Source of the DNA: Armatimonadaceae bacterium
Lineage (GTDB): Bacteria; Armatimonadota; Armatimonadia; Armatimonadales; Armatimonadaceae
NCBI GenBank assembly: GCA_030446525.1
Contig: JAUJNC010000007.1
Location: 1-53,386, forward strand
Direction of reading: 5' to 3'
Length of the DNA: 53,386 nt
The notes under the pieces: generated by a model
What the model was told of the DNA's origin: nothing
Databases searched by the model: none
Seen by the model: only the letters and a program-made list of their open reading frames with translations
Translations under genes and position numbers: made by a program
Part shown: piece by piece, positions 9,572-18,540 of the stretch
How positions within the stretch are numbered: the stretch's first letter is position 1
How the letters are laid out: each line of letters begins with the position of its first letter

Positions 9572-11392
9572 TTACTGATTCCCGCTTCCTGATGACTGTG
9601 TTCCCGATGACGTGCCGGGGGAGATGCCCGGAGACACGCCGGAAGACGAGCCTGACGAGGACGCGCCGGGCGACGCCGGCGCGGCCGCCGCGCCCCGGCG
9701 AGGGGCCCCCTGGCGCTCTCCCCGTCCCCGGGACCCCGAAGCCCGCGTCGCCGGGCCGCCTTGGGCGGCGGGGCGCGCCTGGCGCCCCCCCGCTTGTCCG
9801 GGATCACCCTGCCCCACCGGCCCGCGGCCGCGCGGCAGGCCGGGCGGCACCCGACCCTGCTCTTGCCCCTGCCGCGGCTGCCCTTGCTGCCGCCCCGGCC
9901 TCGCCGCGAGCGCCTCTTCGGAAAGGATGCTCGGGCGCACCGGGGCGCCGTCCGTGAGCGGCCCGGCACTCCGGGAAACCACGCGGTCGCCGGCCCGGAG
10001 GCCGGAAAGGATTTCGGCCTGCCCGTCCGCCCGCGCGCCGACGCGCACCCGGCGCGCCGCGACCGTGTAGGTCCGGGCCGAAGCACGCGGCGCTTGGCCG
10101 CCCTCCCGGCCGTTTGCTGCGCCCGCGGAGGCGGCGGTCCCGCCCTCCCCGGCGATCACGAACACGGTTTCGACGTTCTCTTGATCGCCGGCGCTCGCGG
10201 TGCGCGCGCGCACTGCGTCGGCGCCGCCGGCCTGGGGCGCGCCGGCAGCGCCGGCGGGGGGCCCGCCCGGGGCGGGGCCGCCGGCACCGGGGCCGCGTCC
10301 GGCCGTCTGCAGCGCCGTTTCGGGGATGACGATCTTGCGCTCGGCCGTCTGCCCGAAGCGCGCGCGGGCGAGCAGGCCGCCGCCGATACGGCTGTCCGGG
10401 TTGGGCAGGGTGATCGTGACCGGCACCAGGCGCGTGACCGGGTCGGCCTGCGGCGAGATGCGGTCCACCCGTCCCAGGAACTGCCGGTCGCCGTAGGCGT
10501 CGAGCAGGACGCGCACCGTCTGCCCGAGGCGGATGCCGGGGAGCTCCAGCTCGCTCACCTGTACGTCGACCTGCGCCAGCCGGAAGTCGCCCAGCCGCAA
10601 TATCTCGCCCCCCGGCTGCACCAGATTGCCGACGTCGGACAGCTTCTGGGTCACGTAGCCCGTGACCGGAGAGCGCAGCACAGCGTAGGAAAGGCGCTCG
10701 CGCTGCTGGGCGACGGCCGCGCGCTGCGCCCGGACGCGGGCCTGGGCCGCCTGCACGGCGGCCTGCAGGTTGCGCACCTGCTGTTCCTCGGAGCGGAGCA
10801 CCTGCGCGCCGGTGAGCGCCGCCGTCCGGGCCTGCTCGGCGGTTTGCCGCGGGCCCGCGCCTTCGCGCGCCAGAAACGCGTACCGGTCGGCGTCGGCGCG
10901 CTGCTGGGTCAGGTTGAGGCGCGCCTGCTCGACCCGGGTCCGGGCCGCGCCGACCTGGGTTTGGGCCGAAGTCAGCTCGGACTGGCGGCTTGCCAGCTCG
11001 GCCTCGGCCTGGCTCACGGCGGCGCGGAGCAGGTCGTCGTCGAGCCGGGCGAGCACCTGCCCGCGCGCGACACGGTCCCCGACATCCGCGGCCAGGGTGA
11101 GCAGCCGCCCTTCGGTCCGGGCGCGCAGCGTCACCTCGCGGGTTGGCCGCGTCGTGCCCGTGTATTCCCGTTCGGGCCGCAGCGTGCCTTCGCTCGCGAG
11201 TACCACGTCGACGGCCGCCGGCCCGCCGGCCCGGCCCGCGCCGGCCTGTCCCGTCTGCGCGGCGGCGCCTCCGCCGGGCGCCTGCCGCCCGCACCCCGCC
11301 AGAGCTACCGACAGCGCGGCCAGCACGACCCAGGGACAGCCACGATGGCGATTTGCGGCCCCCGTGCTGGCGAAAACCGATTCCGAATGCAT
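9572..11392 (-). CDS. RND efflux periplasmic adaptor (HlyD/MFP family) lipoprotein
   Basis: A 606-residue protein from ATG 11390-11392. The signal ends in a lipobox (SVALAGC), so it is anchored in the inner membrane facing the periplasm. Then come the barrel-sandwich half motif (TGRLLTLAADVGDRVARGQVL as EGRLLTLAADVGDRV), a long coiled-coil hairpin rich in Ala/Gln/Arg (residues ~125-240), the second half motif (AVLRSPVTGYVTQKL) and a beta-barrel domain (VDVQVSELELPGIRLGQ). The C-terminus (~residues 340-606) is unusually long and low in complexity, rich in Gly, Ala, Pro, Gln and Ser. It bridges the RND permease, 4 bases downstream, to an outer-membrane channel. No TolC gene is in the window. 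Confidence 0.88.
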   Translation of the reverse strand: MHSESVFASTGAANRHRGCPWVVLAALSVALAGCGRQAPGGGAAAQTGQAGAGRAGGPAAVDVVLASEGTLRPEREYTGTTRPTREVTLRARTEGRLLTLAADVGDRVARGQVLARLDDDLLRAAVSQAEAELASRQSELTSAQTQVGAARTRVEQARLNLTQQRADADRYAFLAREGAGPRQTAEQARTAALTGAQVLRSEEQQVRNLQAAVQAAQARVRAQRAAVAQQRERLSYAVLRSPVTGYVTQKLSDVGNLVQPGGEILRLGDFRLAQVDVQVSELELPGIRLGQTVRVLLDAYGDRQFLGRVDRISPQADPVTRLVPVTITLPNPDSRIGGGLLARARFGQTAERKIVIPETALQTAGRGPGAGGPAPGGPPAGAAGAPQAGGADAVRARTASAGDQENVETVFVIAGEGGTAASAGAANGREGGQAPRASARTYTVAARRVRVGARADGQAEILSGLRAGDRVVSRSAGPLTDGAPVRPSILSEEALAARPGRQQGQPRQGQEQGRVPPGLPRGRGPVGQGDPGQAGGRQARPAAQGGPATRASGSRGRGERQGAPRRGAAAAPASPGASSSGSSSGVSPGISPGTSSGTQSSGSGNQ

Positions 11393-11474
11393 AACGCCGA
11401 GGTATCCTGTCTAATTCTTACCGTGCTAAATACGCCCGCGGCGGGGCGTTCGTTACCGACAGGCCCCGGGGTCC

Positions 11475-12344
11475 TCAACCCGTCTTTCCGGCGGCGCCCC
11501 GCGCGGCGCTCCAGCGGCGCGTCGGGCCGCCCGCGGCCTGCACGCTGCCCTTGATCGTGTTCCCGGCCACGCGCCCGCGGAAGCGCATTGTCACCTTCTT
11601 CCCCCGCGCCTGTGTGGGGACCGAAAAACTCAGCTGGTCGCCGGTCAGCTTCGCGTCGGTGATCGGTACCCGGCTCCCGCCGACCGTGGCGGCGGCGCTG
11701 ACCTGCTGGAAACGCTGATCGAGATCCAGCTTGTAGCTTTGCCCGCCGCCGGTTCCGGCCGGCAGGCTCCATCGCCACGCCCCCCGGACGTTTGCCGGGA
11801 TGACCCAGTAGTACAGGGTGTGCTGGCGCGTGGAGCGCACGTTCGCGGTCTTGTCCGGCTGCCAGTCCGCCATGTCGAAGTCGTGCGACACCACGCGCGT
11901 CCCCGGCCTGAGCTCGCGCAGCAGCCGGGGGCGCAGCTTCACGTTGACCTCCGGCAAGAGGTACAGCGTCACCACGGAGGCGTTCCGGACCTGGGTGTCG
12001 AACAGGTCCTTCACCACGAAATCCACGCGGCCCTCGACGCCGGCCTTTCTGGCGTTCGCCTTGCTTTCCCGGATGCGCTCGGGGTCGATGTCCACGCCGA
12101 CGCCGCGGATGCCGAATCGGCGCGCCGCCGTGATGACGATCCGGCCGTCGCCGCATCCCAGGTCATACAGCACGTCGTTTTTGGTGACGTTCGCCAACCG
12201 CAGCATCGCGTCGACCGCCGTCTGCGGCGTCGGTATATACGGCACGTCCGGGTCGCGCTCCGGGGCCTGGCCCAGGGCGCGCGCGCCGGCGAGGGCGGCC
12301 GCCATGCCCAGCCAGAAGGGAAACACTCTTTTCAGGCTCTGCAT
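11475..12344 (-). CDS. Class I SAM-dependent methyltransferase with an apparent signal peptide
   Basis: A 289-residue protein. ATG 12342-12344 is favoured by AGGA 5 bases upstream. The N-terminus MQSLKRVFPFWLGMAAALAG...ALGQ looks like a cleavable signal peptide. The methyltransferase core follows: DVPYIPTPQTAVDAML, motif I YDLGCGDGRIVITAA, the acidic end of strand 2 in GVGVDIDPERI, then VTLYLLPEVN and RVVSHDFDM. This arrangement resembles FAM173-like lysine methyltransferases. The C-terminal ~100 residues are a separate beta-rich region. A SAM enzyme outside the cytoplasm would lack its cofactor, so either the leader is a membrane anchor or the enzyme works unusually. It lies 82 bases upstream of the adaptor gene in the same direction. 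Confidence 0.8.
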   Translation of the reverse strand: MQSLKRVFPFWLGMAAALAGARALGQAPERDPDVPYIPTPQTAVDAMLRLANVTKNDVLYDLGCGDGRIVITAARRFGIRGVGVDIDPERIRESKANARKAGVEGRVDFVVKDLFDTQVRNASVVTLYLLPEVNVKLRPRLLRELRPGTRVVSHDFDMADWQPDKTANVRSTRQHTLYYWVIPANVRGAWRWSLPAGTGGGQSYKLDLDQRFQQVSAAATVGGSRVPITDAKLTGDQLSFSVPTQARGKKVTMRFRGRVAGNTIKGSVQAAGGPTRRWSAARGAAGKTG

Positions 12345-12363
12345 CTCTGTCCTCACAGGCTCG

Positions 12364-13704
12364 TCACCGCGCCGGCTGCTCGAGCGCGGCCCGGGGGCGG
12401 CTGAGCAGATACAGTGGCACCCCGGCCAGCAGCACGGCAAGTCCCGCCCACGCGCCGACGCCGGCGTACTGCAGGCTGGACCAGAGCACGTAGACACTCG
12501 TGGCGCAGAAGATCAACGGCGTGAGCGGGTACAGGGGAACCCGAAACGGGCGGGCGATCGCGGGCTCCTTTGTCCGTAACACAAAAAGCGACAGCCCCGC
12601 GAGCAAAAAGAACAGCCAGAAGACGGGGGCCGTATAGTCCACCATCGTCTGGACGCCCCGACGCGTCCAGGCCCCCAACAGCACCAGCAGGAGCGTGATG
12701 GCTCCCTGGGCCAGCAAGGCGTTCACCGGCGTGTTCGTGCGCTCGTTCCAGCGCCCGAGCGGGGAGAACAGCGAGAAATCCCGCCCCAGCGCGTAGTTGG
12801 TGCGCGCCCCGGTGAAGATGGTGGCGTTGGTGGACCCCAGGGCCGCCAGGACGACCAGGAGGCTGACGAACCGCGCCCCCCCTTCGCCGACCGCGCGGCG
12901 CATCAGATCCGCCGCCACGACCTCGGAGCCGGCCATCCCCGCCAGCCCCAGACCCCGGAGGTAAGCGAAGTTGGCGAGCAATATGATCGCGGTGATGATG
13001 CCGATGGCCCAGAGCAGGGCGCGCACCATGTTGCGCCGCGCGTCCCGCAGTTCGGCCGAGATGTAGGCGGCCTCGTTCCACCCCCCGAAGGCGAACAGCA
13101 CAAAGACCATCGCCAGCCCGAACGCCGGGTTGGACGCGGGATCGGCGGCGGGCGCGGGGGCGACGGGCGGCGAGGCGTAAAAAACCCCGGCAACGATGAC
13201 CAGCAGGAGGCCCAGCACCTTCGCCGAAGTCAAAAGCTTTTGCGTCCATGTGCCCTGCTGGATGCCGACGAGGTTCACCGTCGTCAACGCGATAACAGCG
13301 AGAGCCGCAAACAGGGAAGGGCCGTAGCCGCCGAGCGGCAGCAGCTGCGCGGCGTAGTCGCCGAACACGAACGCCAGCAGCGAGATGGCGCCCGTCTGGA
13401 TCACCATCATGCGCGCCCACGCGAACAGAAACGCGACGCCCCCCCCGAAGGCGCGGAAAAGGTAGTGGTAGTCGCCCCCCGCGTTCGGGTAGGCGGTCGC
13501 GAGCTCCGCGTAGCACAGCGCGCCGATCAGGGAGACCACGCCGCCCAGGAGCCAGGCGAGCCAAAAGAACGTCTCGTTCTCCACGTTGCCGGCGACGAGA
13601 GACGGCAGCCGGAAGGTCCCCGCCCCGATAACCACACCGACGATGAGAGCCACGGAGTCCACGATCGAGAGCGTAGGCTTCGGCTTCGCCACCTCTTCTG
13701 CCAT
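12364..13704 (-). CDS. APC-family amino acid permease
   Basis: A 446-residue integral membrane protein with GGAGG 5 bases before the ATG. It has about 12 hydrophobic segments. The first helix carries SIVDSVALIVGVVIGAGTF, the glycine-rich unwound TM1 that binds the amino-acid backbone in APC transporters; GLAMVFVLFAFGGWNEAAY is the TM6 equivalent and NATIFTGARTNYALGRD follows TM8. It resembles LAT/SteT-type exchangers more than lysine permeases. The substrate is not deducible. The methyltransferase gene starts 19 bases downstream, so co-transcription is likely. Confidence 0.9.
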   Translation of the reverse strand: MAEEVAKPKPTLSIVDSVALIVGVVIGAGTFRLPSLVAGNVENETFFWLAWLLGGVVSLIGALCYAELATAYPNAGGDYHYLFRAFGGGVAFLFAWARMMVIQTGAISLLAFVFGDYAAQLLPLGGYGPSLFAALAVIALTTVNLVGIQQGTWTQKLLTSAKVLGLLLVIVAGVFYASPPVAPAPAADPASNPAFGLAMVFVLFAFGGWNEAAYISAELRDARRNMVRALLWAIGIITAIILLANFAYLRGLGLAGMAGSEVVAADLMRRAVGEGGARFVSLLVVLAALGSTNATIFTGARTNYALGRDFSLFSPLGRWNERTNTPVNALLAQGAITLLLVLLGAWTRRGVQTMVDYTAPVFWLFFLLAGLSLFVLRTKEPAIARPFRVPLYPLTPLIFCATSVYVLWSSLQYAGVGAWAGLAVLLAGVPLYLLSRPRAALEQPAR

Positions 13705-13769
13705 AACTGCCTCCTATTCCGGCCGCTGGTAATCTAGCCAGTATAGTACCTAGTTTCGGCAGCGCCTGT

Positions 13770-13820
13770 CACCCCCGGGCATCCGAAGGAGCCCGAGGTC
13801 GGTAGGGGGGATCGGAACGG
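13770..13820. repeat. GC-rich palindromic element between genes
   Basis: It contains CACCCCCGGGCATCCG, GGAGCCCGAGGTCGG and TAGGGGGGATCGG. The GGAGCCCGAGGT, CCCCCGGGCA and GGGGG.GATCGG parts are shared with the insert in polA (19456-19541), in a different order. It sits between the permease and NagZ-like genes. Confidence 0.4.
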
Positions 13821-13821
13821 G

Positions 13822-15009
13822 CTAACGCGCCGCATCCGCGCCCAGGGTGGTAGGCGCGGCGGGGGCCTGGTAAGCGACGCCCGCCTTGGCGGCGATCGCC
13901 CGGGCGACGGCGACGTGTTCCGGCGCGCCGATGCGGGTGGTGTCTAGCGGAGGGGCGTCGGCGGCGCTCCGCTTGGCGGCCAGGACGCGCGCGGCGGCCT
14001 CGTCGCTGCGGGCGAGGGGCAGGTCGCCGGAGCGGGCGGCGCGGCGCCGGGCGGCGCGGGCGGCGCGCTGGCGCTCGGGGGTGTGGCAGACGAGCAGCAT
14101 GTCGGCCCCGGCCTTGGCGGCGAGCACGGTGGCCCGGGGCGCGCCCCAGCGGTCGGAGACGGCCTTCATCTCCAGGCAGTCGGTGACGACGACGCCGCCG
14201 AAGCCGAGCGTGTCGCGCAGAAGGCCCGTCAGGATGGCGGGGCTGAGCGTGGCGGGCAGCCCGGACGGGTCCACGGCGGGGAACAGGATGTGCGCGGTCA
14301 TCACGGTGTCGACGCCGCTTCCGACGGCGGCGCGGAAGGGGACCAGCTCGCGCGCCTCGATCGCCGCCAGATCCCCGGCGACCGTGGGCAGGTCGTGGTG
14401 CGAGTCCAGGGCGGTGTCGCCGTGGCCGGGGAAGTGCTTGGCGCAGCCCAGCACGCCGCCCTCGCGGTAGCCAAGGATCTGCGCCCGGACCAGCGGCGCG
14501 ACCGCCTCGGGCGTCGCGCCGAAGGCGCGGTCGCCGATCACGGGGTTGTCCGGGTTGGAGTTGACGTCGGCGACCGGCGCGAAGTTCCAGTTGACGCCGA
14601 TCTGCCGCAGCTCCTCGGCGGTGACGCGCGCGGCCCGGCGCGCCAGCTCTTCGTCACCGGCCTGCCCGATCACCCGGGCGGGCGGGAACTGCGTGAAGGG
14701 CGCGCCAAGCCGTGCGACGCGCCCGCCTTCCTGGTCGGTCGGCAGCAGCAGGGGGACGTCGGCAAGGCTCTGCAGCTCCCGGAGCATGGCGCGCACGGCG
14801 GCCACGTCCACCGGCGGCAGGGACCGCGGACCCGGGGCCTGCACGTTGCGGCCCATCACCACCATCCCGCCCACCTTCATCTCGCGCACGCACGCGCGCG
14901 CCTGGGCGTTCACGGCATGCAGCGCATCGCCGCCGCGCCAGCCGAAGCAGAGCATCTGCCCGATCTTCTCTTCGAGAGACAAGCGGTCCAGGTCGGGGAT
15001 GTTTTTCAC
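13822..15009 (-). CDS. nagZ: Glycoside hydrolase family 3, NagZ-like beta-N-acetylhexosaminidase
   Basis: A 395-residue protein. The start is the GTG at 15007-15009, which overlaps the stop of the uridylyltransferase gene (GTGA) and has GGGGA 8 bases upstream. The hallmarks of bacterial family 3 hexosaminidases are present: LSLEEKIGQMLCFGW at the start, PLLLPTDQEGGRVARL, GVNWNFAPVADVNSNPDNPV, the AKHFPGHGDT...DSHHDLP signature with the His-Asp acid/base pair, and GVVVTDCLEMKAV with the nucleophile Asp. It removes N-acetylglucosamine from anhydro-muropeptides during wall recycling. A generic GH3 role cannot be excluded. No signal peptide is seen, consistent with a cytoplasmic NagZ. Confidence 0.88.
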   Translation of the reverse strand: MKNIPDLDRLSLEEKIGQMLCFGWRGGDALHAVNAQARACVREMKVGGMVVMGRNVQAPGPRSLPPVDVAAVRAMLRELQSLADVPLLLPTDQEGGRVARLGAPFTQFPPARVIGQAGDEELARRAARVTAEELRQIGVNWNFAPVADVNSNPDNPVIGDRAFGATPEAVAPLVRAQILGYREGGVLGCAKHFPGHGDTALDSHHDLPTVAGDLAAIEARELVPFRAAVGSGVDTVMTAHILFPAVDPSGLPATLSPAILTGLLRDTLGFGGVVVTDCLEMKAVSDRWGAPRATVLAAKAGADMLLVCHTPERQRAARAARRRAARSGDLPLARSDEAAARVLAAKRSAADAPPLDTTRIGAPEHVAVARAIAAKAGVAYQAPAAPTTLGADAAR

Positions 15010-15965
15010 CGCGGAGCTTCCCCGCAAAAGCGCTGCCTCAGCTCCCCGGCGAAGGGCCCGCGCAGCGACAGGGCCGCCTGCGTTTCGGCCAGGCCCTGCG
15101 GGACGCCGATGTCCCAGCGCGTGCCGCTCAGATAGGCGGCGCGGTAGGGGGCGCGCTGCCGCAGCAGCTCCTGCGCCGACGTGAGCTGGATCTCGTTCTT
15201 GACGCGCGTGTTTGTTTCGATCAGTTCGGTGAGGCAGGCGAAGATGTCCGGGGTGAACAGGTGCAGCCCGAAATGGCACAGGTACCAGCCCTCCGGGAGG
15301 CCGGGCGTCCGGAGGGCGCGGGCCTCCTCGGGCGTCGGCTTCTCCTGGAAGGCCAGGATGTCATAGGTCTGGCCGGGCGCGTCGGCGGCGAGCGCCGGAT
15401 CGCGCGGGCGGCCTTTGACCACGCCGGTCACGCTGACGTCGCTTTCGGGCTCCTTGCGGACGCTGGTGACCGAGCACCCTTCCCGCTCGGCGATGTCGAG
15501 CAGCTGCGCGGCGCAGGGGAGCGTGCCGGGCGGGGTCGTGTACACGTGGTCGCCCAGCAGGAGCAGGAACGGCTCGTCGCCCGCCCAGTCGCGGGCGCAC
15601 CAGACGGCGTGCCCGAACCCCTCCGGCGTGGGCTGCTCGACGTAGGTGATGCGCCGCTGCAGCGCGGCCAGCTTGTCCGCCTCGCGCAGCGCCCACTCCT
15701 TGCCCGCGAACGCCGCCCGCTCGTCCGCGTCCAGCCCCCGGAAATGGTTGGCGAACGGCCCCCCGCCCCCGCGCGCGACGACGATACAGATCTCCTCGAT
15801 GCCGGACTGGACGCATTCCTCGGCGATGATCTGGATGGTCGGCCTGGTGACGCCGTCCCGGTCCACCAGGGGGAGCAGTTCCTTCTGGATGGAGCGCGTG
15901 GCCGGGAACTGCCGCGTCCCCCGCCCCGCCGCCGTGATCACCGCTTTGCGCGCCCGTCGTGCCAT
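15006..15965 (-). CDS. galU: UTP-glucose-1-phosphate uridylyltransferase
   Basis: A 319-residue protein from ATG 15963-15965 with GGAGG 9 bases upstream. The nucleotidyltransferase signature is clear: KAVITAAGRGTRQFPATR, then QKELLPLVDRDGVTRPTIQ, EQPTPEGFGHAVWCA, FLLLLGDHVY (metal-binding Asp), a FQEKPT loop, and VKNEIQLTSAQELL, which places the catalytic Lys. It makes UDP-glucose from UTP and glucose-1-phosphate for envelope sugars. Its stop overlaps the GTG of the NagZ-like gene, so the two are translationally coupled. The sequence is more divergent than proteobacterial GalU. Confidence 0.88.
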   Translation of the reverse strand: MARRARKAVITAAGRGTRQFPATRSIQKELLPLVDRDGVTRPTIQIIAEECVQSGIEEICIVVARGGGGPFANHFRGLDADERAAFAGKEWALREADKLAALQRRITYVEQPTPEGFGHAVWCARDWAGDEPFLLLLGDHVYTTPPGTLPCAAQLLDIAEREGCSVTSVRKEPESDVSVTGVVKGRPRDPALAADAPGQTYDILAFQEKPTPEEARALRTPGLPEGWYLCHFGLHLFTPDIFACLTELIETNTRVKNEIQLTSAQELLRQRAPYRAAYLSGTRWDIGVPQGLAETQAALSLRGPFAGELRQRFCGEAPR

Positions 15966-16042
15966 TGCCGCCCGTACCTCCGCCACCCGCTTCGCTGCCC
16001 TGCTGTTCGACGTCAGCCGCGCGGCTTCCTGCCCGCGCCCGG

Positions 16043-16568
16043 CTACAGCCGTTGCTCGACCTGGGGCGACAGTTCGTCCCGCGTCACCAGCCCCTCCACC
16101 GCGTGCGCCACGCGGCCATCCCGGCCGATCAGGAACGAGGCGGGGATGCCGGGGACGCCGCCGAACGCCTCCTGCACACCCGCCGGCGCGAGCAGGACCG
16201 GGTAATTCAAGCCCGCGCTCCGGGCGAAGGGGCGCACGACCGGCATCCCGCCTTGATCCAGGGAAAGGCCCACAACGGTGAACCCGCGCGCGGCGTAGCG
16301 TTTCTGCAGCGCGGCCAGCTCGGGCATTTCGCTGCGGCAGGGGCCGCACCAGGTCGCCCAGAAGTTGACCAAGACGACCTCGCCTTTGTGGTCACTCAAG
16401 CGGAACGTCTCCCCCGTCGCCGTTTGGCCGACGATGTCCGGCGCGGGTTTTCCGAGCAGGGCGTTCTTCCCCCTGGTCGGCATCGCGGTGCCCAGCACCC
16501 AGACCGCGGCCAGCACAGCCGCCCCTATCGCCGCGACGACCACCGGCGTCGGTATGGTGACGTCTCAT
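16043..16568 (-). CDS. TlpA-like thioredoxin (membrane-anchored), likely frameshift just after the start
   Basis: The core is the TlpA/ResA fold: GKPAPDIVGQTATGETFRLS, VVLVNFWATWCGPCRSEMPEL with the CGPC active site, VVGLSLDQGG, and GIPASFLIGRDGRV with the cis-Pro. An N-terminal hydrophobic anchor (VVAAIGAAVLAAVWVLG) places it outside the inner membrane. In the main frame the first usable start is a GTG at 16543. However, a very good ribosome binding site (GGGGGAGG, 8 bases) precedes an ATG at 16566-16568 in another frame; one base of indel after three or four codons would join it to TIPTPVVVAAIG. It acts in thiol reduction or cytochrome maturation. Confidence 0.8.
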
Positions 16569-16638
16569 CAAAAATACCTCCCCCTCGGGGCCACGGATAC
16601 AGCGTACCACAAGCGCGGCTGCGGTACAATGGAGGGCG

Positions 16639-17499
16639 ATGGAAAACCACCAGGAGAACGGCCTGCCCGGCTGGCTGGCCGCGCGGCCCGCGAGCCTGCC
16701 CCCGCCACGGCGCGTTCGCCGCCAGAACCGCTGGGCGGAGCGCACGGTCCGGGAGCTGTCGGGCGCGGCCCGCGAGCTCGTGACCGGGGAACGCTGGGCG
16801 CGCGCGGACGGCTTCCTGCAGCGCCGCGACGCGCGGGCCAAGTGGCTGGCGGCGCTGTGCCTGCTGGTGACGGTCGGCCTGCTGCGACACCCCGCGGCGG
16901 CGGCGGCGGCCTGCGCGGTCCCCCCGCTTCTGGCGGCGCTTTCGCGCGTCCCCCCCGCGGCCCTGCTGCGGCGCGCCTGGGGGGCCGGCTTGTTTTTCGG
17001 GACCTTCGTGGCGCTGCCCGCGTCCGCCCTGGGCGGCGCGGGCTGGGAAGGGGCGTGCGCTTCGTTCTGCGCGTCGTCGCGTCGGTCTCCTTCGCGCTCC
17101 TGCTCGTACTGACGACCCGCTGGCGGGATCTGATGGCGGGCCTGCGCGGGCTGGGAGTGCCTCCCGTGTTCGTCTCCGTGCTGGAGCGGACGTACCGGCA
17201 CCTGTTTCAGGCTCCCCCTCGCCGCCGAGGAGATGTTCCAGGCGCGGCGGGCGCGCACGGTCGGCCGGCCCGCGGGCGGCGAGGCGCGGCGGTTCGTCGG
17301 GTTCTCGCTGGGGGCGCTGCTGGGGAAAGCTCACGGTCTGGCCGAGGCGACGCACGACGCGATGCAGGCGCGCGGCTATCTCACCGGTGTGCCGCCCGAG
17401 CGGCGCGGCCTTGCTGGGCGTGGGGGACTCCCTCCTCGTGCTCCTGGCCCTGGCCGTCGCGCTGGCCCTGATGGGGGGGAGCGGGCTCTTGGCGGCTGA
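16639..17499 (+). pseudogene. Energy-coupling factor transporter transmembrane protein (EcfT/CbiQ), frameshifted
   Basis: It starts at ATG 16639 with GGAGGG just upstream. The first ~140 codons read through RADGFLQRRDARAKWLAAL, a typical CbiQ opening, and two membrane segments. The frame then breaks near 17050. The family pattern resumes as RFVLRVVASVSFALLLVLTT and PPVFVSVLERTYRHLFQ in a second frame, EEMFQARRARTVG in a third (the EcfT coupling region with conserved Ala-Arg-Arg), and LLGVGDSLLVLLALAVALAL in a fourth step. The 3' end is ambiguous: the last frame runs straight into the ATPase gene, while the neighbouring frame stops at 17497-17499 behind a run of seven G. No substrate-binding S component lies nearby. 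Confidence 0.75.
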
Positions 17500-17503
17500 G
17501 AAC

Positions 17504-18274
17504 GTGGCGGAACCGGTTTTTGCCCTGGACGAAGTCTACTACCGCTACCCGTCCGGGGCGCTGGCGCTGGACGGCGTCTCGCTCGGGGTCTGGTCGGGCG
17601 AGAGCGTCGCCGTTCTGGGCGCGAACGGGTCCGGTAAATCCACGCTGCTGCGGCTGCTCGACGGCCTGATGGTGGCCCAGGAGGGCGCGGTGCGCGCCTG
17701 GGGCGAGCCGCTCGGCGAGGCGCGGCTTCAGGAGGACGGGTTCGCCCAATGGCTCCGGCGGCGGGTGGGGTTCGTGTTCCAGGACGCCGACGCGATGCTG
17801 TTCTCGGCGACGGTGCGCGAGGAGCTGGCGTTCGGCCCGGCGCTGCTGGGGCTGAGCGCCGGGGAGGTCGCCGGCCGCGTCGACGACCTTCTGCGTCTGC
17901 TTTCCCTCGAGCCCCTTGCGGAGCGGGCGCCCTACGAGCTTTCCGGCGGCGAGAAGCGACGGGTGTGCCTGGCGGCGGCGCTTTCGACCAACCCGGACGT
18001 GCTGCTGCTGGACGAGCCGACGGCGGGGCTGGACCCGCGCACGCGCGACTTTTTCACCGAGATGCTGCAGGGCCTGTCCGCGGGGGGCAAGACCCTGATC
18101 CTGGCCACCCACGACCTCGATCTGGCCGCCGAGGTGGCACGGCGGGCGCTCGTGTTCTGCGAGGGGCACCACCTGATCGCCGACGGCCCGGCGGGCGCGG
18201 TGCTGCGGGACGCGGCGACGCTGCGGCAGGCGAACCTGATCTCCGCGCGGCCGCGGCGGCCTGCCGGGGTATAG
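17504..18274 (+). CDS. ECF/cobalt-type ABC transporter ATP-binding protein
   Basis: A 256-residue ATPase. The GTG at 17504-17506 is my chosen start; the frame is open further upstream into EcfT, which probably reflects an indel rather than a fusion. Motifs in order: [19 protein letters not shown], Walker [11 protein letters not shown], the Q-loop [17 protein letters not shown], the signature ELSGGEKRR, Walker [14 protein letters not shown] and the switch His in ATHDLDL. This is the CbiO/EcfA pattern. It powers vitamin or metal uptake with EcfT and an unlinked S component. A dimer of two identical or related ATPases would be needed; only one gene is here. Confidence 0.9.
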   Translation: MAEPVFALDEVYYRYPSGALALDGVSLGVWSGESVAVLGANGSGKSTLLRLLDGLMVAQEGAVRAWGEPLGEARLQEDGFAQWLRRRVGFVFQDADAMLFSATVREELAFGPALLGLSAGEVAGRVDDLLRLLSLEPLAERAPYELSGGEKRRVCLAAALSTNPDVLLLDEPTAGLDPRTRDFFTEMLQGLSAGGKTLILATHDLDLAAEVARRALVFCEGHHLIADGPAGAVLRDAATLRQANLISARPRRPAGV

Positions 18275-18285
18275 GAGCGGATAGG

Positions 18286-18366
<81 letters not shown>

Positions 18367-18388
18367 GCGGAAGCGCGGCGACCCTTTG

Positions 18389-18417
18389 ATTATACGGCCG
18401 CGCGCCGGGCATGTCAA
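18389..18417 (-). promoter_or_regulatory. Consensus sigma-70 promoter of tRNA-Leu
   Basis: On the minus strand: TTGACA (18412-18417), a 17-base spacer, then TATAAT (18389-18394). Both boxes match the consensus exactly. The -10 box ends 22 bases before the tRNA 5' end, which is right for a short leader. Confidence 0.85.
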
Positions 18418-18540
18418 CCTCCCCTCCCCCTGTCCTCGCAGGAGAGGGGCACCCAGAGGGTACCCGGGGGTGAAGTCGGGCGGTGCGCGGGTGGCGGGAA
18501 GGGCTGTGCCCCGCCCTCGGCGAATCTACCGGGGGAGAAC

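Noticed and set aside
16545..16638. Riboswitch in front of the ECF transporter genes
   Set aside because: Only 70 bases separate the TlpA start and the EcfT start, too short for a cobalamin or comparable riboswitch, and no conserved core is visible.
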